NCBI RefSeq assembly: GCF_000586475.1
Contig: NZ_BAWJ01000002.1
Location: forward strand, 62,001-126,000
Reading direction: 5' to 3'
Source: Psychrobacter sp. JCM 18903
GTDB taxonomy: Bacteria; Pseudomonadota; Gammaproteobacteria; Pseudomonadales; Moraxellaceae
DNA: 64,000 nt
The notes beneath the pieces are model-generated. The model ran no database searches, was not told the origin of the DNA, and was given only the letters and a program-made list of their open reading frames with translations. Positions within the stretch are counted from its first letter, which is position 1. The number at the start of each line of letters is the position of its first letter. This document shows, in pieces, positions 9,048 through 17,981 of this stretch. The position numbers were made by a program, and so were the translations under genes.

Positions 9048-9074
9048 GGTCATCGTTGCACTTGCACGATGACC
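9048..9074 (+). terminator. hairpin with T-rich tail between nadC and marC
   Basis: GGTCATCGT (9048-9056) and ACGATGACC (9066-9074) form a perfect 9-bp stem, followed by TTATCTTTTT. It looks like an intrinsic terminator. It is over 200 bases after nadC and 43 bases before the GTG start of the MarC-family gene, so it could instead be a leader hairpin of that gene. Confidence 0.55.
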
Positions 9075-9117
9075 TTATCTTTTTGCCCGATTTGACTAAT
9101 AGACAAGCGAGCGCTCA

Positions 9118-9759
9118 GTGAATACTGAAATCATCAAGATAATCTTAGCCTTTATGGTACTGATTAATCCCTTTAGCGCTTTGACGTTATTTTTGGATTT
9201 GACCCGTGGTTATTCGATGAATAATCGACGCAAAGTGGCGCGTGTTGCTTGTTTGACGATTTTTATCACTATTAGTTTCTTTACGGTAGCAGGCGAGACA
9301 TTACTAAAAGCGCTTGGTATTTCTATCGGCTCGTTTCAGCTGGCAGGCGGTATCTTGGTGTTTTTGATTGCTCTTAATATGATGAATGGCGACGGTAATC
9401 CCGTGAAGCCCGATCAAGAAAACTTCGATGTTGACCATGTACAAGACGCGCCGCCCACCATGGCAGCAGCGGTTGTGCCGATCGCCATTCCAATGATGAT
9501 TGGACCAGGTGGTATCTCGACGGTGATTATTTATTCTTCACAAGTCTCTGGTATTTTGCAGGTATCTGCCATATTGATTGCTGGTTTATTTATCAGTCTG
9601 TTTTGCTATCTAGCATTGATGGCGGCAGGTCGTATCAGTCGCTTGTTGGGTGATACTGGATTGAACATCATGAGCCGAATTATGGGGATGTTATTGGCGG
9701 CAGTTTCTATCGAAATTATCGTTAATGGCTTACGCACTTTATTTCCTGATTTAGTGTAA
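9118..9759 (+). CDS. MarC-family integral membrane protein
   Basis: A 213-residue protein with about six hydrophobic segments. It shows the conserved MarC (UPF0056) features: VLINPFSALTLFLDLT at the N-terminus, GISIGSFQLAGGILVFLIALNM in the middle, and VPIAIPMMIGPGGISTVI after a hydrophilic loop with many acidic residues. The end has ISRLLGDTGLNIMSRIMGMLLAAVSIEIIVNG. It is an inner-membrane protein whose biochemical role is not established, although the family name suggests antibiotic resistance. The start is a GTG at 9118 with no clear Shine-Dalgarno sequence. A hairpin with a T-rich tail sits just upstream. Confidence 0.85.
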   Translation: MNTEIIKIILAFMVLINPFSALTLFLDLTRGYSMNNRRKVARVACLTIFITISFFTVAGETLLKALGISIGSFQLAGGILVFLIALNMMNGDGNPVKPDQENFDVDHVQDAPPTMAAAVVPIAIPMMIGPGGISTVIIYSSQVSGILQVSAILIAGLFISLFCYLALMAAGRISRLLGDTGLNIMSRIMGMLLAAVSIEIIVNGLRTLFPDLV

Positions 9760-9809
9760 TGACGCTGCTACGTTATGTTTGTCCGTCAGTTTTTTGACTT
9801 ATTCCTCAA

Positions 9810-9873
9810 AGGGCGTGTTGAGTATTCAACCCTAGCACTGACAGTGCTGATTTATGAATGTTTAATACGCCCT
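9810..9873. repeat. small structured inverted-repeat element
   Basis: Outer imperfect terminal repeats AGGGCGTGTT (9810-9819) and AATACGCCCT (9864-9873) enclose two small hairpins: GTTGA/TCAAC (9817-9830) and AGCACTG/CAGTGCT (9834-9848). The 64-bp unit could fold as a three-way junction. The core ACACGCC(C/T)T recurs elsewhere in intergenic DNA of this window. Possibly a miniature mobile or REP-like element. No transposase is nearby. Confidence 0.45.
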
Positions 9874-10052
9874 AATGAAAAGTACGTGCTAACTCGTATC
9901 AAATTTAAACACCAAAGATTCGGTTAGAAGTCATTTTTGGAGAATCGTCATGTCTTAAGCTATGGCCAATTAATCACCAAAAGTATTCGAAAAAACACCA
10001 TTCATAAAAATATGTTACAGTGGACAGACAACTATTATCATAGGAGTTAGTC

Positions 10053-11435
10053 TTGAGTAATAAAAGAATTGCTATTTTAGGTGCAGGTCCAAGTGGTTTA
10101 GCACAATTACGCGCTTTTGAAGCAGCTCGTTTGGCTGGCGCAAAAAACTTACCTGAGATAGTGTGTTATGAAAAGCAAAACGCTATTGGTGGCATGTGGA
10201 ACTATAGCTGGCGCACAGGATTAGACAGAAATGGTGAGCCTGTTCACGGTAGTATGTACCGTTATTTGTGGTCCAATGGTCCCAAAGAGTGCTTAGAATT
10301 TGCTGATTATTCGTTTGACGAGCATTTTGGTGAAGCGATCCCCTCATACCCACCGCGTGAAGTCCTAAAAGACTACATTATGGGGCGTATCGATAAACAA
10401 GATATCCAAAAATACATCCGCTTTGAATGCCCAGTACGTTGGGTATCATTTGATGATGAGACGCAAAAATTCACCGTGACGGTGATGAATCATAAAACCA
10501 ATGAGCAAGAAGTGGAAGAGTTTGATTATGTCGTCGTGGCGACGGGTCATTTTTCCACGCCCAACATGCCTTACTTTGAAGGGTTAGAAGCTTTCCCCGG
10601 TCGCATTCTGCACGCGCATGATTTTCGTGACGCCTTAGAATTCAAAGACGAAGATATTTTGCTCATCGGCAGTAGTTATTCAGCCGAAGACATTGGCACG
10701 CAGTGCTATAAGTATGGCACCCAATCAGTCACTATCAGCTATCGCACGCAAGCACTCGGCTATGATTGGCCAGAGGGCATCAAAGAAGTGCCTTTGGTCA
10801 CCCATTTTGAAGAAGATGTGGCGCATTTTGCCGATGGTAGCAGCCAAAAATTTGATGCCATTATTATGTGTACCGGTTATCTGTTTCATTTCCCCTTTAT
10901 GCCCGATGAGCTACGTCTGCAAACACATAACTGCTTATATCCAGCCAACTTGCACAAAGGGATTTTCTGGCAGCCAAACCCAAAGCTCATTTATTTAGGT
11001 ATGCAGGATCAGTACTTCACCTTTAATATGTTTGACGCTCAAGCATGGTATGCACGCGATGTGATGATGGGCGATATCGAATTGCCTGAATTGGTACACC
11101 GTGAAGCAGATGAGAAAAAATGGTTGGCAACTTACGCCAAGTGTGTGACGGTCAGTGATTCAATCGACTTTCAAGCCGCTTATATTCGTGATTTAACCAA
11201 CGCGACCGATTATCCAGAATTTGCAGTTGAAAAACAGGGTGAAATCTTAAAAGAGTGGCAAAAAGACAAAGCCGATAATATTATGACTTTTAGAGAAAAG
11301 GCGTATCGCTCTACGTTAACAGGCACGCTATCGCCTGAGTTGCCCGAGCCTTGGTTGGACGTCCTTGATGACTCGCTTGAGCATTTTTTGAACTTAACCT
11401 TCGTTAAGCCTAAAAAGCGTAAAAAAGCATCGTAA
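10053..11435 (+). CDS. tmm: trimethylamine monooxygenase (bacterial FMO)
   Basis: A flavin-containing monooxygenase, 460 residues, expected to oxidise trimethylamine to trimethylamine N-oxide with FAD, NADPH and O2. Seen: FAD motif ILGAGPSGLAQL (residues 7-18), MYRYLWSNGPKECLEFADY typical of Tmm, the FMO signature FPGRILHAHDFRD, a second nucleotide motif LLIGSSYSAEDIG, and the C-terminal CTGYLFHFPFM. The start is TTG at 10053 with a strong TAGGAG seven bases upstream. There is a basic C-terminal tail KPKKRKKAS. It is a single gene with a terminator behind it. No methylamine transporter is adjacent. Substrate assignment rests on resemblance to Tmm, and related amines or sulfides could also be used. 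Confidence 0.8.
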   Translation: MSNKRIAILGAGPSGLAQLRAFEAARLAGAKNLPEIVCYEKQNAIGGMWNYSWRTGLDRNGEPVHGSMYRYLWSNGPKECLEFADYSFDEHFGEAIPSYPPREVLKDYIMGRIDKQDIQKYIRFECPVRWVSFDDETQKFTVTVMNHKTNEQEVEEFDYVVVATGHFSTPNMPYFEGLEAFPGRILHAHDFRDALEFKDEDILLIGSSYSAEDIGTQCYKYGTQSVTISYRTQALGYDWPEGIKEVPLVTHFEEDVAHFADGSSQKFDAIIMCTGYLFHFPFMPDELRLQTHNCLYPANLHKGIFWQPNPKLIYLGMQDQYFTFNMFDAQAWYARDVMMGDIELPELVHREADEKKWLATYAKCVTVSDSIDFQAAYIRDLTNATDYPEFAVEKQGEILKEWQKDKADNIMTFREKAYRSTLTGTLSPELPEPWLDVLDDSLEHFLNLTFVKPKKRKKAS

Positions 11436-11456
11436 ATAGTAAAAGTGTCAGATTCC

Positions 11457-11496
11457 AAAAAGTCAAACGCATTTATACAAGGTGTTTGGCTTTTTT
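11457..11496. terminator. terminator between tmm and argO-like gene
   Basis: AAAAGTCAAAC and GTTTGGCTTTT form a stem of about 11 pairs with one wobble, followed by a run of six Ts on the plus strand. A-rich sequence on the other side may allow it to work for the convergent gene too. Confidence 0.7.
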
Positions 11497-11573
11497 ATAC
11501 TTATAATTATACTTATATGTAGAAGCTGTGTTAATGGTTTAGCCTATCACCTATTTTGCCTTTATCGTTGTTT

Positions 11574-12176
11574 TTAACTTTGGTACAGATGCCACGCCAA
11601 ATACAACATGAGTATCCCTACCAAAGCATCGAGTATATTCCACGCTTTTGGTTTGGCAAATAATGGTTTGAGTAATCGCGCCCCATAACCTAACGCAAAA
11701 AAGAAAAAGAATGAGGCACTGACTGCGCCAACTGCAAATGCCAGCTTACTACTAGCACCCGTTGAAACCATGCCAACGAGTATCAATGTATCTAAGTAGA
11801 CGTGTGGGTTGAGCCAAGTAAAGCCAAAACATAATAACAGGGCTTTTTTTAAGCTGGTGACGACTTGTCCCTCGACGGTGAGTGCATGTGTGACGCGCAC
11901 ACTGGCATATAAGCTCTGTAATCCATAGCCTAGCAAGAATATGACGCCAGCGAATTTTGCGATATTGACCACTTGCGGATATTGCGCTGTGACCGCGCCA
12001 AAACCGCCAACGCCAGCAGAGATTAACAGCGCATCACTGACCGCGCAAAATAAGCAGACAAAAAATATGTGCTCACGTTTGAGCCCTTGTTTGAGTACAA
12101 AGGCATTTTGTGAGCCAATCGCGATGATGAGAGATAGCCCAAGTAAGAATCCAGAGGTGTAGTCGGTCGCATTCAT
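11574..12176 (-). CDS. LysE/ArgO-family amino acid exporter
   Basis: A 200-residue inner-membrane protein with six hydrophobic segments. N-terminal FLLGLSLIIAIGSQNAFVLKQGL, then FVCLFCAVSDALLISAGVGG and FGFTWLNPHVYLDTLILVG are hallmark stretches of the LysE/ArgO family, which exports lysine or arginine. The length matches the family. It is convergent with tmm and transcribed away from the downstream paralogue cluster. No LysR-type regulator (ArgP/LysG) is next to it. Arginine versus lysine preference cannot be told from the sequence. Confidence 0.85.
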   Translation of the reverse strand: MNATDYTSGFLLGLSLIIAIGSQNAFVLKQGLKREHIFFVCLFCAVSDALLISAGVGGFGAVTAQYPQVVNIAKFAGVIFLLGYGLQSLYASVRVTHALTVEGQVVTSLKKALLLCFGFTWLNPHVYLDTLILVGMVSTGASSKLAFAVGAVSASFFFFFALGYGARLLKPLFAKPKAWNILDALVGILMLYLAWHLYQS

Positions 12177-12322
12177 AATAGTGTGCTTAGCAGGGGGCGG
12201 ATGAGAGGTGTTGACATTTTGCTTACTGGCAGAGCGGTAAAAAGCTGTTAAGATACGCTATTGGATAAATCTATGCAATACGAGCGCAATAAGCGTGCAC
12301 GGGACGAGGGGCAAGGTAGGTC

Positions 12323-13087
12323 ATGGTGGTAAGTCTGACAAGAATGCTAAAGTCATTTGGGCAAGCTCAAGATGACCTGCCAACGCTAGCAGCCAAAAAT
12401 GCTCAGGAGATGGCTATCAGTCAAGATATAGAGGTGACTGATAACAATAGTAAAAACAATGATAAAAATGATCAAGCTGTCAGTCAGCGTTCCGTACTGA
12501 CGCCGCCTGAGCGCAGCGAACGTATTTGTGATGCTTTGGCGCAAGTGAGTGATATCAGAACGCCGACACCATTGACTGATCGCTACCTGTCCAATCGCGC
12601 TCAGATGCGCCCGACCAATAGACCGCCTTTTGACCCCGATACCTTGTGGTATCTCAAACATGGACGCTGCCCGATTATGACTGAGCTTGTTGATGTGGTC
12701 GATGAAGCCACCCTAAACGCCATGCCCATCGAGGCGGTTGCGATACTAGACCGTATCAATGGTAAGTTAAAACGCTATCGTGAGTGGAGCAGTGAGCTCA
12801 ATGAGCAGCAACAACAGCAACATAATGAACGCCAATTTGTCATCGATAAGCTGGTGTCAGAGAGCATTCCAGAAGCCCTACATCATTATGAGCAGCTACA
12901 GCGTTTTAGCCCGCACCGTACCAAAAACAATATGGTGCAAGGAAAAATGACGGCAGGTGACATGCTGACGGATTTGTTTTTAGAGATTGATTATGAGCTT
13001 GATGAATTGTTAGATGAGCTGCATCAAACGGTGATGAATCGTTTGGCTTCAACGCACCGTTATGTCAAAAGCCGGACAAAAAGTTAA
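12323..13087 (+). CDS. unknown protein, paralogue 1 of a tandem trio
   Basis: A 254-residue protein I do not recognise. The first 60 residues are polar and probably disordered. There is no signal peptide or membrane segment. The C-terminal part is helical and charged: VAILDRINGKLKRYREW, a Gln-rich stretch, then RQFVIDKLVSESIPEALHHYEQL and GDMLTDLFLEIDYELDELLDEL ending in RYVKSR. This last region aligns by eye with the two following genes: (I/L)xxxxxxxIPxxLxxYxxL, a variable linker, then LLxxxxxxIxxxLDxLL and a basic end. The pattern recalls XpaC-like proteins (PF10112), but this is a weak guess. The ATG at 12323 follows AAGGTAGG. Confidence 0.6.
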   Translation: MVVSLTRMLKSFGQAQDDLPTLAAKNAQEMAISQDIEVTDNNSKNNDKNDQAVSQRSVLTPPERSERICDALAQVSDIRTPTPLTDRYLSNRAQMRPTNRPPFDPDTLWYLKHGRCPIMTELVDVVDEATLNAMPIEAVAILDRINGKLKRYREWSSELNEQQQQQHNERQFVIDKLVSESIPEALHHYEQLQRFSPHRTKNNMVQGKMTAGDMLTDLFLEIDYELDELLDELHQTVMNRLASTHRYVKSRTKS

Positions 13088-13326
13088 TTACTAATAGATA
13101 ATGGCTGTTAATTGGCATTATAAAATTAACATAATTCAGAGCTGTGATTGAATTGGGGACACGCCCTAACATGGTTTTCACACAAGCGACGCAATGCATA
13201 ACAATATAGGGCTTTAATAGAGCCTTATTTTTTTGTTTAATAATAACTATCTATCTTATTTAAAATAATAAGAAATTTCCCAAGCTATTTAGCCAAGCCA
13301 TTTTATCTAATAATTAGGATACTCTA

Positions 13327-14015
13327 ATGACTCAAGTTACTGCGATGTTTGTCATGTTCATTTTATATGGAGTGTTACCAGTAGCCGGGTTATATCTTGG
13401 GTATCGTGGTATCAAAAAAATGACTGCGCCTAAAATGCTTGAGTACAAAGCGATGCCGCAATTGGGTTACATCCCAGAAAAAAGCTTGCCTGTTGAAGTC
13501 AAAACAGCACTTGACCAAATCAATGAAAAAGGGGAGAAGCTGCGGGTCATTTATGGCGATACCAATAATGATGGCAAGATAGACGATAAAGACACGGTCA
13601 ATGAAACCTACATTATGATTCAAAATTTAATGGACAGACATGTGCCACTTGCTGTGACTGACTATCGCCGCTTGCACGACTTAGATGTGGGGGATGCGCG
13701 CGCGCTGACACGACCAAAATCAAGCACTCTAATGTGACTGGAAAAGAAGCGCTATTAGATGTATTACGTACCATTAATACTCAGTTTGATGATTTACTGA
13801 ATGCCTCTTATCACCAAGATGGTCAAAAGCTGCTGGCGACCAATCGCTATCTACAAAAACGCTTTAATAATCCTGCTACTACGACAGATATTGAAAAGCT
13901 CGATAGCAATGTTAGTAGTGTCCGTAGTGCTAATACCAATATAGAAATTAAAGCGATTGAAAATCCAACTGGCGCAACTGGTAAGAATGTGAGTGCTGAG
14001 AATATTAAACTGTAA
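13327..14015 (+). CDS. unknown membrane-anchored protein, paralogue 2, frameshifted
   Basis: Two open frames, 13327-13737 and 13734-14015, look like one gene with a missing base near 13730; joined length about 229 residues. It begins with one membrane segment (MFVMFILYGVLPVAGLYLGY). Residues 76-89 contain DTNNDGKIDDKD, which fits a calcium-binding EF-hand/dockerin-type loop. Next comes YIMIQNLMDRHVPLAVTDYRRLHDL and, in the second frame, ALLDVLRTINTQFDDLL...NRYLQKRF. These match the C-terminal parts of the genes before and after. Alternatively they are two small overlapping genes (GTG start at 13734), but the alignment to the neighbours favours one protein. Function unknown; likely inner membrane. 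Confidence 0.55.
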
Positions 14016-14055
14016 AGGCAAAGTGGTGTGATCAAACGATGAAGAGTAAGGGTAT

Positions 14056-14613
14056 ATGAGCATCTTAATAGGCATTGGCATTGTGACGACCGTCACCACC
14101 TTTTATTTGGGTAAAAAAGGCTGGCATGCGCTGCACAAAGCGGTCGGTATTTCGCCAGGTGTACTCACTTATCAGGATTATGATGCACCGTTGTCATTGT
14201 CCAAACTCAGTTGGCAGCAACTAAATTTAAATAAAAAACACCTGAAAAATTTATCAGAGCCACAGCTGCGCCAATTAAAACGTATCGATGAAAAAGTAAC
14301 CCGCTATCAAGCATATCAAAAATCATTACAAGCTCAGCATAAAACGCCTGCCGTAACCGAGCAACAGTTGTATTGAATAAGATGTTACACACTCGACTGC
14401 CTGAAATGCTTGCCAGTCATCATCATCTAGCGAATATTAATATAAGCACTGACAATGCGGATAATGAAAAAAAAGGCGGAAGCCAATCAGTTATTACAGC
14501 AGGTATTTAATAATATTGAGCAGCGTCTAGATAGATTATTAGAACAAATGGAAAGTCAGCAGTTGCAAGAGCTACGAGTAATGAGGAATTATATTAATAG
14601 CCACGATAGCTAA
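14056..14613 (+). CDS. unknown membrane-anchored protein, paralogue 3, twice frameshifted
   Basis: The ATG at 14056 follows TAAGGG. The N-terminus is a membrane segment (MSILIGIGIVTTVTTFYLG). It continues with a basic helical region, KHLKNLSEPQLRQLKRIDEKVTRY. The first frame stops at 14376. The next frame reads VVLNKMLHTRLPEMLASHHHLANI, and after the run of eight As at 14467-14474 a third frame reads LLQQVFNNIEQRLDRLLEQM and ends at 14613. Joined with one base restored near 14363 and one A removed, it gives about 185 residues. It then aligns with the two upstream genes over the IPxxLxxYxxL and coiled C-terminal segments. Function unknown. Confidence 0.5.
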
Positions 14614-14657
14614 ATATAAGTCGCTAGGTTGACAACGACTCTTTGTAAAACTTATAT

Positions 14658-14699
14658 AAAAAAGCAGCCAATGATTATTCATCATTGGCTGCTTTTTTG
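14658..14699. terminator. strong bidirectional terminator
   Basis: A perfect 18-bp stem, AAAAAAGCAGCCAATGAT against ATCATTGGCTGCTTTTTT, with a 5-base loop TATTC. It serves both the plus-strand trio of unknown genes and the convergent rluB-like gene. Confidence 0.95.
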
Positions 14700-14838
14700 T
14701 TGTCTACTTTAAAGCGATAACTTTAAAACGATACCATTCACAAAAATTAGAGTAGCAAGGAAAACAAGTGCAAGTACTACACATTGTAGACTAAACGAGT
14801 TTGACGCAGCTAATCGTATTTTTTGGGTTTGGTATCAC

Positions 14839-15786
14839 TTAACGCTTGTCGTTGCGGTCACGAGTATTGCGCGTACCACGGCTGGCAGGGCTAGCACTGC
14901 TTTTAGGCTTTGCGCTGCTGTTGCGATTGTCGCTACCACTGCGGCTATCGCTACGACTGTCAGTAGCGCGACGCGCTTTAAGCGGCTTGCTTCTGATACG
15001 CTCTTGCTTCTCTTTCGCTGCGCCATGCAGACCCGTACCATAACGAGGACGCAAGCTCACTAAATCAGTCAAGGTATTGATATCTTTTCTGTCGAGTTCT
15101 AAGAAACGACCAGTACGTAGCTCTTTTGGTAGAGCAATCGTACCGTAACGCGTGCGTAGTAGACGGCTTACTTTCAGGCCTTGTGATTCAAACAAACGAC
15201 GTACTTCGCGATTACGACCTTCTTTTAGTTGGACGTGATACCACTTGTTGACGCCTTCACCACCGCCTTCTTTGATATCTTCAAACTTTGCAATGCCATC
15301 TTCTAGCATAACGCCAGCCGTTAGCGCACGAGCGATATCAGGCGTGACTTCACCCAATACACGGACTGCATATTCACGAGTCACTTCGCCAGACGGATGC
15401 ATCAAGCGATGCGCCATCTCACCATCATTGGTAAACAATAATAGCCCAGTTGAATTGATGTCCAAGCGACCAACCATCACCCAGCGATCATGAGTCAGTT
15501 TTGGTAAACGCTCAAAAACGGTTGGACGGCCTTCTGGATCTTTAGCAGAGCAGACTTCGCCTTCAGGTTTGTAGTAAGCGATAACACGGCGACGCTTTTC
15601 GTTTTCAGAGGTGTATTTAATCTGACGACCGTCAACACGAATCTCATCGCCTTGCTCGACGCGATCACCAATGGTCGCAGGTCCGTTATTAACAGTAACA
15701 CGCCCTGATTTTATGACTTCTTCCATTTGACGGCGTGAGCCAAGACCCATACGGGCGAGGGCTTTCTGTAATTTTTCATCTTTCAT
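14839..15786 (-). CDS. rluB: 23S rRNA pseudouridine synthase, RluB type
   Basis: Converts uridine to pseudouridine in 23S rRNA (U2605 in E. coli for RluB). The N-terminal S4 RNA-binding domain is EKLQKALARMGLGSRRQMEEVI...VTVNNGPATIGDRV. The catalytic domain has the RsuA/RluB motif GRLDINSTGLLLFTNDG with the catalytic Asp, then LKEGRNREVRRLFESQGL and LLRTRYGTIALP. The last 60 residues are a disordered tail rich in Ser, Arg, Asn and Lys, probably binding RNA. ATGs occur at 15792 and 15786; AAGGA is well spaced only for 15786, which I chose (315 residues). RluB and RluF-like paralogues are hard to separate, but the length and tail favour RluB. Confidence 0.85.
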   Translation of the reverse strand: MKDEKLQKALARMGLGSRRQMEEVIKSGRVTVNNGPATIGDRVEQGDEIRVDGRQIKYTSENEKRRRVIAYYKPEGEVCSAKDPEGRPTVFERLPKLTHDRWVMVGRLDINSTGLLLFTNDGEMAHRLMHPSGEVTREYAVRVLGEVTPDIARALTAGVMLEDGIAKFEDIKEGGGEGVNKWYHVQLKEGRNREVRRLFESQGLKVSRLLRTRYGTIALPKELRTGRFLELDRKDINTLTDLVSLRPRYGTGLHGAAKEKQERIRSKPLKARRATDSRSDSRSGSDNRNSSAKPKSSASPASRGTRNTRDRNDKR

Positions 15787-16374
15787 AATCATGTCCTTGA
15801 GTCGGTGGGTTTACATTTCTCAATGTAAAAAATTGGATTGACTATTCTACGCTATTTTGATGACTTTAGCACGCAAACCAGTATCTACAAACGGTATCAA
15901 TTTATCGTTTTATATTAATAAAAGAAAGTTTGCTAAATTAAAAGAGATTTCTAAAATAAAAGTTGATTAGGGTGTTATAAAAGTAAGGTATTTGCACACA
16001 AATGCTTATATTTATTTTTTAATAAAACAGTGATTTCTTCGAATATTATTAAGATCAATTAAGCAGTATAACCAATACCAAATTTATATTTTTGACAGCA
16101 TGAACCCTAAAAAATACTGCTAACTCCGTTGAATATGTCTGCCGATTTAGATTTTTCTGTCTTTTTGTTTTTATCGATATGCGCTATACACCTTTTTTGA
16201 AAAGGGTTTACCTAAAATAAATTAACTAAAAAAATGTTCTTACATCAATGTTTATAAATATTGCGTTATGTATAGTTTAGGTGTATATTCAATAAATACA
16301 TCCTTTTTTATGAATATATTGATAGCAGCAAGGCACTTATTTTTGATTCACGAATATAAATATGAGTAACTGTT
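15787..16374. other. long AT-rich region upstream of the polysaccharide locus
   Basis: About 590 bases with no credible gene. Very AT-rich, with many T and A runs. It separates the divergent rluB and wza genes, so it must hold both promoters and perhaps a long wza leader. I see no JUMPstart/ops element (GGCGGTAG) and no clear inverted repeat. Confidence 0.6.
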
Positions 16375-17464
16375 ATGGTTTATAAATATTTCATTTCTGT
16401 ACAAAAGCGCTCCTTAATAGCAAGTGCGTCTTGCTTATTGCTGACAGTATTGCTCAGCAGTTGCACAATAAATTCAGGACTTCAGTCTGGAAAATTACCC
16501 GAGTCAGGGACATTCACTGCAGAAAACGGTCTACAATTCTATATTCAACCTTTGAGTTTGGCTAATCTACCAGCTAAAGAAGCCGTCATCCTTGATCGAG
16601 ATTTATATCATTTAGTAAAAACATCTGGGCGTGTCAGCTATGGCATTGCTAAAGGGGATGTTCTCAATATTATCCTGACCAATTATCCAGATATTAATGC
16701 CTCAACGTCTAGTCTGACTGTTGACCAGCAAGGGTTTATACAATTCCCCTTAATAGGGAGAGTCAAAGCCAGCGGTCTCAGTGTGCCGCAGTTCACTGCC
16801 ACTTTGCAAAGCAAGCTTCAACGCTATCTCAAATACTCAGATCCTCAGGTCAAAATCATCAACTACCGTGGTAGTAAGTTTTTTGTGGATGGTGAGGTCA
16901 AGCAGTCTGGTGAGTTTGTTATCGCAGATGTGCCCATCTCAGTATATGGTGCTATTTCTATGGCGGGTGGTACGACTGATACGGGTGATTCAAACCATAT
17001 CGTATTAAACCGTCAAGGCAAAAGTTACAAGCTCGGTATCCAATCATTGAATCAAATGGGGCTGTCTGCCAATCAAATATACTTACAAGACGGCGATGCT
17101 ATTCATGTCAATAGCCAAAGCGCAATAAGGTCTATGTATTGGGAGAATTTGGCAAAATTGAGCCCGTTGCTATTCCTGAGCAAGGCTGAGCCTAGCGCAT
17201 GTATTAGGTGAGTCAAATGGATTGAATTCTAATACGGCCAACGCCGCCAAAGTATATATCGTTCGGGATAATCCAAAGTATCAATACACCAATATTTATT
17301 ATGTCGACATGCAGAGCATCACAAGTTTTGCCTTGGCCAGTCGTTTTGACATGCAAGCCAATGACATTCTTTATGTTGACCCAACTGGCTTGGCGCGCTG
17401 GAATCGTATTATTAGCGCCATACTGCCTTCAACATCAGCAATCAATGTGATTTCAGGGATATAG
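16375..17464 (+). CDS. wza: polysaccharide export outer-membrane lipoprotein, frameshifted
   Basis: The Wza-type channel that passes polysaccharide through the outer membrane. It has a lipoprotein signal ending in LLSSC (about residue 30). The export domain includes VSYGIAKGDVLNIILTNYPDI, FIQFPLIGRVKASGLSVPQF and FFVDGEVKQSGEFVIADVPIS. After residue 249 the frame changes twice. Near 17125 it moves to a frame reading VYVLGEFGKIEPVAIPEQG, and near 17185 to LSLAHVLGESNGLNSNTANAAKVYIVRD, which runs to 17464. Two restored bases give about 363 residues, normal for Wza. First gene of the locus, followed by wzb 9 bases later. Confidence 0.85.
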
Positions 17465-17473
17465 GAGTCAGTC

Positions 17474-17950
17474 ATGGGAGCGTTTGATCAAGTCTTGGTC
17501 GTTTGTGTTGGCAATATATGCCGCAGCCCGATGGCCGCTGCCATATTAACGGCATATTACCCAGAAAAGCACATTGACTCTGCTGGTCTGTCAGCGCTCG
17601 TAGGTCACGCAGCTGATGCCAAAGCGGTTGTATTGATGGCCACTCATAATATAGACATCGGTGCTCATATCGCCAAGCAAATTGATGAAGCATTAGTCAG
17701 TCAGGCAGATTTAATTTTGACGATGACAACCAGCCAAACCAAATGGATTGAAAGTCAGTGGTCGCACTGTCGCGGAAAAACCTTTCGAATTGGGCATTGG
17801 CTTGATAAAGATATTGCTGACCCTTATCAGCAGGATGACTCAGCATTTGAGAAGAGTAGACAAGATATTATCGATAGTCTTGAACAATGGACTGACAAGA
17901 TTAGCGACGCGACATCGATTAGAGCGTTGAAGTTCAGCGAATGCTATTAA
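17474..17950 (+). CDS. wzb: low-molecular-weight protein tyrosine phosphatase
   Basis: A cytoplasmic phosphatase that removes phosphate from the tyrosine tail of the Wzc kinase, allowing the cycling needed for chain-length control. The active-site loop is VCVGNICRSPMAAAIL (CX5R, residues 11-17 region) and the general acid lies in DIADPYQQ. At 158 residues it is slightly longer than usual because of a C-terminal extension. AGGAGT precedes the ATG with good spacing. It sits between wza and wzc, the standard arrangement in group 1 capsule and Wzy-dependent exopolysaccharide loci. Confidence 0.92.
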   Translation: MGAFDQVLVVCVGNICRSPMAAAILTAYYPEKHIDSAGLSALVGHAADAKAVVLMATHNIDIGAHIAKQIDEALVSQADLILTMTTSQTKWIESQWSHCRGKTFRIGHWLDKDIADPYQQDDSAFEKSRQDIIDSLEQWTDKISDATSIRALKFSECY

Positions 17951-17981
17951 ACGATCAACATTGAGCGATGAGTATATGGTT

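Noticed and set aside
13734-14015. Separate small gene starting with GTG that overlaps the previous stop
   Set aside because: The GTGA-type overlap looks natural, but alignment with the two neighbouring paralogues shows the segment is their shared C-terminal helix, so one broken gene is more likely. Kept as a stated alternative.
15787-16374. JUMPstart/ops element before wza
   Set aside because: No GGCGGTAG or similar sequence was found in the leader.
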